Shown one piece after another: positions 35,842 to 44,531 of a stretch of 64,000 bases of DNA. The notes beneath the pieces are model-generated. The model saw nothing but the letters and a program-made list of their open reading frames with translations, did no database searches and had not been told where the DNA came from. Location: positions 434,001-498,000 of the forward strand of contig NZ_VORW01000002.1 in the NCBI RefSeq assembly GCF_007997215.1, read 5' to 3'. How positions within the stretch are numbered: position 1 is the first letter of the stretch; each line of letters starts with the position of its first letter. Both the position numbers and the translations under genes were made by a program. The DNA comes from Algoriphagus aquimarinus (GTDB lineage Bacteria; Bacteroidota; Bacteroidia; Cytophagales; Cyclobacteriaceae).

Positions 35842-36068
35842 AAAATTATACTGATTTACGCAAAATCTCAAAGGTCTTCCAACAATATGGCATAGATCTG
35901 ACAGGTAAAAGAAAGTACGCATCCTTCGAAAGCGATTTGAGAATGGATAAGGTATTTGTCTCAGGTTTGATCTTCGAATTAGAATACGAATTGAGAAAAC
36001 AGATCGCGGATGATAAGGTTGAGAAGGTGCAAGCACCAGCTCAAATAATAGAATTGTTGATGAGTTAA
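35838..36068 (+). CDS. ACP-like protein lacking the phosphopantetheine serine
   Basis: 76 residues, the size of acyl carrier protein. The central part FESDLRMDKVFVSGLIFELEY and following IADDKVEKVQAPAQIIELL align by pattern with the ACP helix II/III region (DSL-containing). The serine of the DSL motif is replaced by lysine (D37-K38), so it could not carry 4'-phosphopantetheine at that position. It is the last gene of the efflux operon, coupled by ATGA overlap to a mini-ORF, and is followed by a strong terminator. Homology is judged by eye; function unknown. Confidence 0.7.
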   Translation: MKNYTDLRKISKVFQQYGIDLTGKRKYASFESDLRMDKVFVSGLIFELEYELRKQIADDKVEKVQAPAQIIELLMS

Positions 36069-36073
36069 TTAAT

Positions 36074-36097
36074 GTAGGGGCGAAAAATCTTTCGCCC
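36074..36097. repeat. REP-like hairpin (GTAGGGGCGAAA type)
   Basis: GTAGGGGCGAAA-AATC-TTTCGCCC, an 8-bp perfect stem with a 4-base loop. A second copy of the same design, differing at paired (compensating) positions, lies at 62530-62553. Two copies in different intergenic spaces suggest a dispersed repetitive palindrome. Confidence 0.6.
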
Positions 36098-36106
36098 GTA
36101 CTATCG

Positions 36107-36139
36107 AAAAGAGTCCCACAAGTGCGGGACTCTTTTTTT
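36107..36139. terminator. Bidirectional intrinsic terminator
   Basis: AAAAGAGTCCC / GGGACTCTTTT, an 11-bp perfect stem around an 8-base loop, with seven T on the plus side and A's on the other. It ends the efflux operon and could also serve pckA, which converges and stops at 36170. Confidence 0.9.
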
Positions 36140-36169
36140 ATGTGAATGTTGGGTTAAAGTTGTACACTT

Positions 36170-37768
36170 TTAAAGTGGAGCTCCCATCATAATGTCGTCA
36201 GAGGCAAAGTCCTTGAATTTCTCAAAATTCGTTTTAAATGCAGCTGAAAGTGCTCTTGCTTGCTTATCGTACCCCTCTTTATCCTCCCAAGTGCTTTTTG
36301 GGTTAAGAATCTCAGAAGGTACATTTGGGCAATCCTGAGGCACATCCATTCCGAAAACTGGATGTTTCTTGTAGTCAACTTGATCTAATTTCCCCTCCAG
36401 TGCAGCAGTAATCATTGCTCTGGTGTAAGCTAGTTTCATTCGAGAACCTACACCATAAGAACCTCCAGTCCAGCCGGTGTTGATTAACCACACGTTGGTG
36501 TCATGCTCTTCCATTTTCTTACCAAACAGGCTAGCGTACTCTGTTGGATGTAGAGGTAAGAAGGCTGCTCCAAAACAAGCTGAAAATGTTAATTTCGGTT
36601 CTGTGACTCCCATTTCAGTGCCCGCAACTTTAGCAGTGTAACCCGAAATGAAATGATACATAGCCTGGCTTTTATTCAATTTAGAGATAGGAGGGATCAC
36701 CCCAAATGCATCTGCTGTCAAAAAGAATATGTTCTTAGGAATGCCAGCAATCGAAGGATTCAAGGCATTAGATATGAATTCAATAGGATAAGCCGTTCTT
36801 GTGTTTTCAGTGACGGACTTGTTCGTGTAATCTATTTCCCTGGAATTTCCTTTGAATCGGGTGTTTTCTACAATTGAACCAAATTTAATAGCATCCCAAA
36901 TTTCAGGTTCCTTGTCTTTGCTGAGATCAATGACCTTTGCGTAGCATCCGCCTTCGAAATTGAAAACACCATTTTCTGTCCATCCATGCTCATCGTCACC
37001 AACCAGACTTCTTTTTGGGTCTGCTGAAAGTGTTGTTTTGCCCGTACCTGATAATCCAAAGAAGATCGCGGTGTCTCCTTCTGCTCCCACATTTGCTGAG
37101 CAATGCATGGAAAGCACATTTTTTTCATGAGGAAGGATGAAGTTGAGTACAGAAAAAATTCCTTTCTTCATTTCACCTGCATAGGCCGTTCCACCGATCA
37201 GGATAATTCGTTCGCTGAGATTTAAGATGGCAAAGTTTGGGTTTTTTGTGCCATCAGTTTCAGGATTAGCCTGAAATTCTGGAGCACAAATGATCGTGAA
37301 ATCATGTTCGAAATTTTTCAATTCATCCTCAGATGGCCTTAAAAACATGTTATGGCAAAAGAGATTATGCCAAGCCTTGGTGTTGATTACTTTCAATTTG
37401 AGGCGATGATTCACATCTGCTCCAGCATAAGCATCACGGACGAAAAGTTCTTTGTCCGCTAGAAATGCTTTCATTTTTTCCAGAAGCAAATGGAATTTCT
37501 CGGTATCAAAAGGGATGTTGATATCACCCCACCAGACAGCGTCTTTAGTTTTATCGTCTAATACGATGTAACGATCTTTAGGGGATCTTCCGGTGAATTT
37601 ACCGGTGTCGGCCATCAGCGCGCCAGTAGAAGTGAGTTTACCTTCATTTCGCGCTAAAGCAATTTCCACCAGTTCTGCTGGTGGAAGATTGGTGTGAACT
37701 TTTCTGAAAGCTGTAGAGCTGAGAAAAGCCAGGGGAGAAGTCTGGGTGTCCAGATCTAGTTCCTGCAT
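36170..37768 (-). CDS. pckA: ATP-dependent PEP carboxykinase
   Basis: Converts oxaloacetate and ATP to phosphoenolpyruvate, ADP and CO2, the entry step of gluconeogenesis in the cytosol. 532 residues, typical. Visible features: GKFTGRSPKDRYIV near the N-terminus, RDAYAGAD, the kinase-1a loop GLSGTGKTT at 238-246, LVGDDEHGW (metal-binding kinase-2), and INTGWTGGSYGVGSRM. Monocistronic, with a -7 box 36 bases upstream and a bidirectional terminator downstream. Confidence 0.97.
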   Translation of the reverse strand: MQELDLDTQTSPLAFLSSTAFRKVHTNLPPAELVEIALARNEGKLTSTGALMADTGKFTGRSPKDRYIVLDDKTKDAVWWGDINIPFDTEKFHLLLEKMKAFLADKELFVRDAYAGADVNHRLKLKVINTKAWHNLFCHNMFLRPSEDELKNFEHDFTIICAPEFQANPETDGTKNPNFAILNLSERIILIGGTAYAGEMKKGIFSVLNFILPHEKNVLSMHCSANVGAEGDTAIFFGLSGTGKTTLSADPKRSLVGDDEHGWTENGVFNFEGGCYAKVIDLSKDKEPEIWDAIKFGSIVENTRFKGNSREIDYTNKSVTENTRTAYPIEFISNALNPSIAGIPKNIFFLTADAFGVIPPISKLNKSQAMYHFISGYTAKVAGTEMGVTEPKLTFSACFGAAFLPLHPTEYASLFGKKMEEHDTNVWLINTGWTGGSYGVGSRMKLAYTRAMITAALEGKLDQVDYKKHPVFGMDVPQDCPNVPSEILNPKSTWEDKEGYDKQARALSAAFKTNFEKFKDFASDDIMMGAPL

Positions 37769-37803
37769 ACATATTTGGGTTTACAATCTGAAAATTGTCT
37801 CCA

Positions 37804-37811
37804 CAAAACTA
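37804..37811 (-). promoter_or_regulatory. -7 box of pckA promoter
   Basis: Minus strand reads TAGTTTTG, an exact TAnnTTTG match, 36 bases before the pckA ATG. A TTG (complement of CAA at 37834-37836) lies 22 bases further upstream and may be the -33 element. Confidence 0.55.
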
Positions 37812-37983
37812 GTAAAATCTGTAATACATAAACCAATAAAATATGCTTTATTTTTAATTACAATCGATTGCATGTAGAAAACAGCTTATTATTTGGTTAT
37901 GATTGTCCCATTGATTTGGACTAATCTGTTTTCCATTTTCCAACTGCTTATTATTTAGAGATAAGCTTATAATTCAGCGGCTT

Positions 37984-37991
37984 TAACTTTG
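37984..37991 (+). promoter_or_regulatory. -7 box of the peptide transporter promoter
   Basis: TAACTTTG, an exact match to TAnnTTTG. It overlaps the TTG at 37989 that would be the most upstream possible start of the transporter gene, which argues for a start further downstream. Confidence 0.5.
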
Positions 37992-38051
37992 GAAACAAGG
38001 GTTAAAAAGGTTTATCATTGTAAAATTGATTTCACCCAAATAAAACTATCC

Positions 38052-39614
38052 TTGGAAAAACAACTTACTCCTGAATTTGATGGGCCAACTATTTTTGGCC
38101 ATCCAAAAGGACTGATGACACTATTTTTCACAGAAATGTGGGAAAGATTCAGTTACTATGGCATGCGTGCCTTGCTCATTTTATTTATGACCATGGCAGT
38201 AGCTGAAGGCGGACTGGGCTTCGATGATCAGACTTCTGGTGCTATCTATGGTTTATATACCATGGGAGTTTATTTGTTGGCTTTGCCTGGCGGATGGCTT
38301 GCTGATAGACTTTTTGGACTGAAAAAATCCGTCTGGTACGGAGGGATTATTATTGCTATAGGGCACTTTACTATGGCTCTCCCTGGTGTGATGGCTTTGA
38401 TTACTGGAGATCACTCGATCAAACCTGAATTGAGTACGCTTGATACTTCATCCTTCTTTTTGGGTTTGATATTGATTGTATTGGGAACAGGTCTTTTGAA
38501 ACCTAATATTAGCTCTATAGTAGGTCAGCTTTACCCTAAAGGAAGTACTAAGCGAGACGCAGGTTTCTCTATCTTCTATATGGGGATAAATATCGGTGGC
38601 TTTATAGCTCCGATTGCTTGTGGTACGCTAGCTACTTATGATATGCACCTTGGCTTTGGCCTTGCGGGTTTAGGGATGGTTTTTGGATTGATTCAATACA
38701 AACTTTCAGGTGCTCTATTAGAAGGTCATGGAGATGTACCTGTTTTTGAGACAGAAAAGGAGGTTTCTAGTCAAAAGAAGCTTAAATCTATCGTTACCTA
38801 TTTGGGAATTGGGTTGGTTGCTGTTGTTGGTGTACTATTTATGGGAGTGATTCCTATCAATGTATCAGCGATTGCAGGCGCATCAGGGACAGTCATTGCC
38901 CTGGTAGCTTTCGGCTACTTAGGTTATGTGATAGCCTTTGGAGGATTGGATAAAGCTGATAAAAACAAGGTGGGGGTAATCGCTATACTCTTCTTGTTTT
39001 CTGCAATGTTCTGGTCAGGTTTCGAGCAAGCAGGATCTACCTTGAATCTTTTTGCCGATCGTTTTACAGATAGAACCATACTAGGTTGGGAGATTCCTAC
39101 CAGTTATTTCCAATCTGTTAATTCACTTTTCATCATCATTTTCGCTCCATTTTTCGGAGCTCTTTGGATCTGGCTTGGTAGAAGAAATATGGAGCCAAGT
39201 TCTCCAATGAAATTCACCTTCGGTCTTTTGCTACTGGCTATTGGTTTTTTCGTAATGTATTTCGCTACTAAAATTGCTGCTTCTGGTGATTTGGCTGCCC
39301 CGACTTGGTTGTTGATCACTTACATGCTACATACGTTTGGCGAGTTGAGTTTATCTCCTGTAGGACTGAGCTTAGTAACCAAACTAGCTCCAAAAGGCTA
39401 TGGCGGACAAATGATGGGTATCTGGTTCCTTTCTGTAGCGCTTGGTAATTTGATCGCTGGACTGATTGCTGGAGAGGCAAGTGGCGGAACAGAAGAAGCT
39501 CTTGCTCAAATGCCAGATCAATACATGTTGATCGTTTACACAGTGTTTGGATCTGCTGCACTCTTGTTCCTTTTGAAGCCTTTGATCAGAAGGATGATGG
39601 GAGATGTTCATTAG
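38052..39614 (+). CDS. POT-family proton/peptide symporter
   Basis: Inner-membrane importer of di- and tripeptides with protons, about 520 residues and 12-14 helices. The family signature is intact: GLMTLFFTEMWERFSYYGMRALL (ExxER-type motif plus YYG) and FSIFYMGINIGGFIAP. I prefer the TTG at 38052 (giving MEKQLTPEFDGP) because the alternative TTG at 37989 lies inside a promoter -7 box; this start is an inference. Single-gene unit. Confidence 0.93.
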   Translation: MEKQLTPEFDGPTIFGHPKGLMTLFFTEMWERFSYYGMRALLILFMTMAVAEGGLGFDDQTSGAIYGLYTMGVYLLALPGGWLADRLFGLKKSVWYGGIIIAIGHFTMALPGVMALITGDHSIKPELSTLDTSSFFLGLILIVLGTGLLKPNISSIVGQLYPKGSTKRDAGFSIFYMGINIGGFIAPIACGTLATYDMHLGFGLAGLGMVFGLIQYKLSGALLEGHGDVPVFETEKEVSSQKKLKSIVTYLGIGLVAVVGVLFMGVIPINVSAIAGASGTVIALVAFGYLGYVIAFGGLDKADKNKVGVIAILFLFSAMFWSGFEQAGSTLNLFADRFTDRTILGWEIPTSYFQSVNSLFIIIFAPFFGALWIWLGRRNMEPSSPMKFTFGLLLLAIGFFVMYFATKIAASGDLAAPTWLLITYMLHTFGELSLSPVGLSLVTKLAPKGYGGQMMGIWFLSVALGNLIAGLIAGEASGGTEEALAQMPDQYMLIVYTVFGSAALLFLLKPLIRRMMGDVH

Positions 39615-39652
39615 TAAATAGACATTTTCAAATCTCAATACTTAGTAACATT

Positions 39653-39687
39653 AAAGGCTGTCGATATATTTTCGACAGCCTTTATTG
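39653..39687. terminator. Bidirectional terminator hairpin
   Basis: AAAGGCTGTCGA / TCGACAGCCTTT, a 12-bp perfect stem with a 7-base loop, between the convergent transporter and TetR genes. The T-tract is short on both sides. Confidence 0.8.
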
Positions 39688-39731
39688 TTTGTGGTCTATG
39701 CTAATTGAGATACTTGAAAAGCAAAATGAAT

Positions 39732-40433
39732 TTAGAATAGACTTGTTTGTACTGTAGTTTTCTTAGTGGCTTGAATAGTTCCTTTCAGCATTTCTTGCAT
39801 CAATCGAAGGAATCCAGGCTCCCAGTTTTCGGAGTGGATTTTAAGATCCTTGCCTTCGTATTCGATTGGTCCCAGCATTTTCTCATAGCCAATGATCATA
39901 CTCCAGATAGTGTAAAAAGTGATGTCTGGCTGAAGTTCAGGACGTATACTTCCATCCTTAATACCCTGACTTACCATCATAATCCCGATTTTGGCAGGCT
40001 CATGATGGATTTCTAAGAGTTTCTGAAAGTGTACAGATTCCAAGGTTTTCGGATCTATTAACTTCCGGCTTTCTGGATTGTTGTATTTCTTAAGAAGGTC
40101 TAGAAAATTAAGAATAGAATCGTAATAGACTTGATTTGCTCTTGCAAAGGCAACGACTTTTACCAAAAGGTCAGAAAGCATTTCCAACCCATTTTTCCCC
40201 TTATTTCTATTAGACCATTCATCACGGAACTCATCCTTGAATTGGTCGAAGGCTTTTTTGGTCAAAGCCATAAAAAGATCCTCTTTGTTTTTGTAATAAA
40301 AGTAGGTGAGGCCTTTACTTATCCCAGCGGATTTGGCTACATCCTCCATTCTGGTGGCCAAATAACCTTTAGATTTGAATAATGAAACAGCTGAATCTAA
40401 AATGAGTTTTTCTTTATTTTTCTCTCCTGCCAT
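39732..40433 (-). CDS. TetR-family transcriptional regulator
   Basis: 233 residues. The N-terminal helix-turn-helix is clear: LILDSAVSLFKSKGYLATRMEDVAKSAGISKGLTYFYYKNKEDLF. The C-terminal ligand-binding half is not specific. It has its own -7 box and converges on the peptide transporter, with a terminator between, so it need not control that gene. Ligand and targets unknown. Confidence 0.92.
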   Translation of the reverse strand: MAGEKNKEKLILDSAVSLFKSKGYLATRMEDVAKSAGISKGLTYFYYKNKEDLFMALTKKAFDQFKDEFRDEWSNRNKGKNGLEMLSDLLVKVVAFARANQVYYDSILNFLDLLKKYNNPESRKLIDPKTLESVHFQKLLEIHHEPAKIGIMMVSQGIKDGSIRPELQPDITFYTIWSMIIGYEKMLGPIEYEGKDLKIHSENWEPGFLRLMQEMLKGTIQATKKTTVQTSLF

Positions 40434-40463
40434 GAGTTATTTACTTTTTCCAAAAATTGAAAT

Positions 40464-40471
40464 CAAAGATA
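40464..40471 (-). promoter_or_regulatory. -7 box upstream of tetR-type gene
   Basis: Minus strand TATCTTTG, an exact TAnnTTTG match, 31 bases before the TetR ATG. The -33 box is not evident at the usual spacing. Confidence 0.45.
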
Positions 40472-40526
40472 TTAAACTTGGGTCAAATACTGGGTTTTAC
40501 TCACTTTATATTTAGCTTAATTTCAT

Positions 40527-40562
40527 AAAAAAAGGCTTTAGGGATTTCCTAAAGCCTTTTTT
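40527..40562 (-). terminator. Intrinsic terminator of tyrS
   Basis: AAAAAAGGCTTTAGG / CCTAAAGCCTTTTTT, a 15-bp perfect stem with a 5-base loop and a T-run on the minus-strand side. It is 19 bases after the tyrS stop. Confidence 0.9.
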
Positions 40563-40580
40563 CGTATGAGTATCACTGAC

Positions 40581-41873
40581 TTACTTCACTTCCACTATGT
40601 AATAGTTTTTCTTGCCTTTTTGTACCAGCAAGTACTTGTTTTGAAGTAAAGTCAAGTTTATAGCTGCATTTGGATCACTGAGCTTCTCTTTGTTAATACT
40701 TACTCCTCCACCTTGGATCATTTTCCTGGCTTCTCCTTTAGAAGCAAACACAACTCCTTGAGTGATGTCTCCGAAAAGATCCAAAATTGAGCCTAAGGAA
40801 GTGTATTCACTTTTGTCTATCTGAACCTGAGGAACACCTTCAAAAACCTGAAGGAACGTACGCTCGTCCAGAGCTGCCAAGTCTTCAGTAGATGATTTCC
40901 CAAACAGAATATCAGAAGCTTTTACCGCCATTTCAAAATCAGATTCGCTATGAACCATGATCGTGATTTGCTTGGCAATTTCCTTTTGCAAGATGCGTAG
41001 GTGAGGGGCTTCAGCGTGCTCTTTTTCCAAGCTCTCTATGGTGGACTGATCTAATACTGTGAAAATTCGAATGTATTTGGAAGCATCTTCATCAGAAACA
41101 TTCAGCCAGAATTGGTAAAATGCATATGGAGAAGTTTTCTCAGGATCAAGCCAAACAGAACCACCTTCAGTTTTACCGAACTTAGTACCATCAGCTTTTG
41201 TGATCAAAGGTACAGTCAATGCATAAGCAGATCCGCCGCCCATTCTTCTGATCAGTTCCGTACCAGTGACGATATTTCCCCATTGATCAGAACCACCAAG
41301 CTGTATAGAGCAATTCTCATTTTTCCAAAGATGATAGAAATCATAGCCTTGGATCAATTGGTAGGTGAATTCAGTGAATGAAAGCCCATTTCCATCCTCA
41401 AGACGTCTTTTTACAGAGTCTTTGGACATCATGTAGTTTACGGTGATGTGTTTTCCTACATCTCTGATAAAGTCCAAAAAGCTAAACTGAGACATCCAGT
41501 CGTAGTTATTGACTAACTCGGCTTTATTGGTAGTGGAACCAGCGAAATCAAGGAATTTGGCAAGCTGATCCTGAATACAAGAAATGTTGTGGTCCAGCGT
41601 GTTTTTATCCAATAGATTACGCTCTGCCGACTTGAAAGAGGGATCACCGATCATTCCAGTAGCTCCACCGACTAAGGCAAATGGCTTGTGACCAGCTCGT
41701 TGGAAATGTAAAAGAGTCATCACTCCAACTAAGTGACCTATATGTAGAGAATCTGCCGTCGGATCAAAACCTAGATAGGCAGAAGCCATTCCTTTAGTAA
41801 GGTGTTCTTCTATATCCGGCGTCATGTCCTGTAGCATGCCTCTCCAGCGTAATTCTTCTATGAATGAATTCAT
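40581..41873 (-). CDS. tyrS: Tyrosyl-tRNA synthetase
   Basis: Charges tRNA-Tyr with tyrosine in the cytosol. 430 residues. Class I signatures: [15 protein letters not shown] (HIGH at 44-47), GGSDQWGNI, and KFGKT at 231-235 as the KMSKS-type loop, with an S4 RNA-binding domain at the C-terminus (about 360-430). This is the TyrRS-alpha type of most bacteria. Transcribed alone, with a promoter and a strong terminator. Confidence 0.97.
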   Translation of the reverse strand: MNSFIEELRWRGMLQDMTPDIEEHLTKGMASAYLGFDPTADSLHIGHLVGVMTLLHFQRAGHKPFALVGGATGMIGDPSFKSAERNLLDKNTLDHNISCIQDQLAKFLDFAGSTTNKAELVNNYDWMSQFSFLDFIRDVGKHITVNYMMSKDSVKRRLEDGNGLSFTEFTYQLIQGYDFYHLWKNENCSIQLGGSDQWGNIVTGTELIRRMGGGSAYALTVPLITKADGTKFGKTEGGSVWLDPEKTSPYAFYQFWLNVSDEDASKYIRIFTVLDQSTIESLEKEHAEAPHLRILQKEIAKQITIMVHSESDFEMAVKASDILFGKSSTEDLAALDERTFLQVFEGVPQVQIDKSEYTSLGSILDLFGDITQGVVFASKGEARKMIQGGGVSINKEKLSDPNAAINLTLLQNKYLLVQKGKKNYYIVEVK

Positions 41874-41896
41874 CTAATAGTTGATTTTTCGAGGTG

Positions 41897-41904
41897 CAAA
41901 TATA
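41897..41904 (-). promoter_or_regulatory. -7 box of tyrS promoter
   Basis: Minus strand TATATTTG, an exact TAnnTTTG match, 24 bases before the tyrS ATG. The expected leader is under 20 bases. Confidence 0.6.
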
Positions 41905-42243
41905 GTCTTGTCTGCGAAAGGAAAGAAGGAATGGGGGTAAAGGCTTGGCGATTATTTGAAATTCAAAGTTTCTATTATTCTCACTTCGTTTAAATGCCAC
42001 TATTTCAATTTGGACTTTTGCCTACTTTCAGGATTAGATCAATTTTATAAATACTTAGAGAGCAGGACTTTATTCCCTTTATTTGTACTTAGGTAGGTGT
42101 ACTCTCAAACCGAGTTGAGAGCTAGTCAATCTACATTTGTTTATTCATGGTTAAATAAGGTTGGTATTTTATATGTGCTTGAATCTGATAAGATCATTGA
42201 AAAGAGTTCAACAACATATTTGTAGTGCATTTAGACTACTATT

Positions 42244-42293
42244 CTTATCAAATGAAGAAGCCAGAATTACTTCCGGCTTCTTCATTTGATAAG
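42244..42293. terminator. Long hairpin after cytochrome c gene
   Basis: A perfect 19-bp inverted repeat (42244-42262 and 42275-42293), extended by 3 more pairs after one mismatch to a 4-base loop. It lies 24 bases after the stop of the cytochrome gene. No T-run on either side, so factor-independent termination is uncertain, but a very stable RNA hairpin would form. Confidence 0.6.
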
Positions 42294-42316
42294 ATTATAT
42301 GATTTTGTTCGATAGT

Positions 42317-43282
42317 TTAGTCTTTCATTACAACAGTTTTTTCGATCAGATTTTTGGTGGGAGGTAGGGACTTCAAGTACATGTAGATTGCTTTTACATC
42401 CACTTCATTCATCATGGCAAAGCTCGACCATGGCATAGGAGTACCTTCATGTATTGGTCCAGATTTAAAACGCTGGATAAACGTATCTTCTGTCCATGTT
42501 GCTAATACTCCTGTCTCGGGGTCTGGAGTAAGATTTGGGGTAGTAAAAGTGGCTGCTGTTTCTTCAAAAATCAATCCTCCTGAAAATTTTGGTCCAGTAA
42601 ACTCTCCACTTTTTAGATCTCTTGGTGAATGACAACCTGCGCAATTGGCTACTGAATTGGCTAAATATTCCCCATAGACCACGGAAGCTTCTTGCTTTAG
42701 TGCTTTTTTGGGCGTCGCGCCTGGTTGGATTGGTTTGATCATTCCGACGGCCAGAACAACTTTTCCTAAGAATGTATATTCTGTGGCTTCGATTTTTCTA
42801 GAGACTGGAGGTCTTGACCTTAAAAACGATATGATAGAATTCAAATCCTCTTCCGTCATATTTTCAAATGGCATGAAAGGAAACAAAACTCTTCCATCAT
42901 GTCCCACTCCAAATCTCATTACTCTAGCCACTTCCTCATTTGTCAAAGATCCAATGCCAGTTTCTATGTCAGGCGTAAGATTTCTTGGTCTGAATGTACC
43001 CGGTGGTATAATTATTTCGCTACCGCCAGCTATGGGTACCAATTCTCCTGCACTCATAGCATCGTAATCAGATGGATCTATATGGCAAGTGGCACAATGT
43101 GCGGGTCCATAAACCAAATATTGTCCACGCGCAAGAACTGTTGAATCTGAGCTTATTGAAATAGGTGGATAGGGGGCATCATAAGCCTTTTTCCATGTCA
43201 TAGAGACAATGGCGAAAAGGGATATTCCAATTAGTAAAACACCTACGAATAGGTAACCAAGGTATTTGAAAATCTTTTTCAT
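42317..43282 (-). CDS. Membrane-anchored diheme cytochrome c
   Basis: 321 residues with one N-terminal membrane helix (about 8-29) and a periplasmic part holding two haem c motifs, C63-A-T-C-H67 and C213-A-G-C-H217. Candidate axial methionines lie in LFPFMPFENM and EGTPMPWSSFAMM. Each haem domain has the same LTPDxETG segment, indicating an internal duplication. The family appears as electron carriers attached to dehydrogenases; no partner is next to it here. Monocistronic. Confidence 0.9.
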   Translation of the reverse strand: MKKIFKYLGYLFVGVLLIGISLFAIVSMTWKKAYDAPYPPISISSDSTVLARGQYLVYGPAHCATCHIDPSDYDAMSAGELVPIAGGSEIIIPPGTFRPRNLTPDIETGIGSLTNEEVARVMRFGVGHDGRVLFPFMPFENMTEEDLNSIISFLRSRPPVSRKIEATEYTFLGKVVLAVGMIKPIQPGATPKKALKQEASVVYGEYLANSVANCAGCHSPRDLKSGEFTGPKFSGGLIFEETAATFTTPNLTPDPETGVLATWTEDTFIQRFKSGPIHEGTPMPWSSFAMMNEVDVKAIYMYLKSLPPTKNLIEKTVVMKD

Positions 43283-43685
43283 AGTACTGCCAGTTAAAAA
43301 TTTAAATGAAAAATTATAAATAGAGGCTCCTTAGGTAGGCAAGGAAAATCCTCATTATTTCACTGTGGCAAAAAATAGTGGTTGTTAGGATATTCTATAA
43401 CAACATTAATATAAGTATAAAAATAATTAAAATGCTATTTATTTCTCCGAATAGTACAACTAAGGTCTTTTTTAATTAGGCTGTTTTTGTAACATAAGAT
43501 AGGGCCTAGATATTTTGTGACATTGGAATATGAATAACAGGAGCAAAATGATAAGGTGCTTTATATCAATCTTGCTAGCATGTAGGGTAGAATTTGTAAA
43601 TCCTAAATAAAACTAAGTAACCTGGATATATATACTGATAACTAGCAATAGGATGTCACTTAATTGGAGTACATCGAACATCTGC
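43283..43685. other. Gene-free AT-rich stretch
   Basis: Between the cytochrome c gene and the esterase gene. One inverted repeat, GTTGTTA / TAACAAC with a 10-base loop (43381-43404), about 100 bases upstream of the cytochrome start. Otherwise nothing recognised. Confidence 0.4.
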
Positions 43686-44531
43686 TTATTCTATTTTTAC
43701 CTCTGGATCTTTTTGAAGATACCCTAAGGACTGAAGGAAGTCATCTGATGCTTGAACCGTCATCTTGTAATTTTCAAAATTGCTGTAATTGAAGAAACCA
43801 TGAGGTTGGTCTTGGTACAATATCAAATCACATCTACTCCCCACTTTCTCCATCACCATCTGATAATATTGTGCAGTCACTACTGGAACAAGATTGTCAT
43901 TTGTGCCCAACAAAAACAGGGTTGGCGGAGCGCCTGATTTGATATTGTGTAGAGGAGAAAAGTTTTTGTAATGATCCCCAATTCTCTCGTAGCCGTAACC
44001 TCCTGGGCCATTGTCTATGACAGGGTTGAAAAGTATTAAAGCATTCGGCACTGGGCTGATTTCCAGATTATCAGTACTTTCATTATAATCTTCGATTAGT
44101 GCTGTGGCAGCTGCCAAATGAGCTCCGGCAGAACCTCCTGAAGCGATTATTTTATCAGGAGCAATATGAAATTTACTGGCGTTTTTCCTCAAATATCTTA
44201 TAGCTGATTTGGCATCTGATACTGATTCAAAAGGAGAGGTTTTATGCTGATTTTTGGTTCTGTAGTCTACCAAAAAGCAAACCATGCCTCGTTTGGCGAA
44301 GTAAGCTGCCTGATGCTCAAACTGCGCTCTGCTACCTGAATTCCAACCACCACCGAAAAAGAAAACCAAGGCTGGATATTCGTCCGAGGTATTCATATTA
44401 TCAGGATAATATACTTCCATTAAAAGCTCAGTGGTGTCCACCGTTTTGTATGAAAACACCTCCTGGGCAAAAGATGTACTTGTCCAGAATAGGAGCGTGA
44501 TAAAACAGATAAAAGTGGAAGCAGTCTTCAT
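43686..44531 (-). CDS. Exported alpha/beta hydrolase (acetyl esterase-like)
   Basis: 281 residues with a Sec signal (ending SFAQ, about 22). It has the oxyanion motif FFGGGWNSG, the nucleophile elbow GGSAGAH (G-x-S-x-G), acid in LGTNDNLVP and histidine in DQPHGFFNY, so the triad is complete. The 281-residue BD-FAE/acetyl-xylan-esterase-like form suggests carbohydrate or ester hydrolysis in the periplasm. Its ATG shares a base with the stop of the C45 peptidase gene, so the pair is coupled. Confidence 0.85.
   Translation of the reverse strand: MKTASTFICFITLLFWTSTSFAQEVFSYKTVDTTELLMEVYYPDNMNTSDEYPALVFFFGGGWNSGSRAQFEHQAAYFAKRGMVCFLVDYRTKNQHKTSPFESVSDAKSAIRYLRKNASKFHIAPDKIIASGGSAGAHLAAATALIEDYNESTDNLEISPVPNALILFNPVIDNGPGGYGYERIGDHYKNFSPLHNIKSGAPPTLFLLGTNDNLVPVVTAQYYQMVMEKVGSRCDLILYQDQPHGFFNYSNFENYKMTVQASDDFLQSLGYLQKDPEVKIE

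Larger units (their letters stand above)
41874..42316. other. Gene-free stretch with long hairpin
   Basis: Between tyrS and the cytochrome c gene (both on the minus strand). It holds the tyrS promoter near 41897 and, at 42244-42293, a long inverted repeat. No coding signal. Confidence 0.5.
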
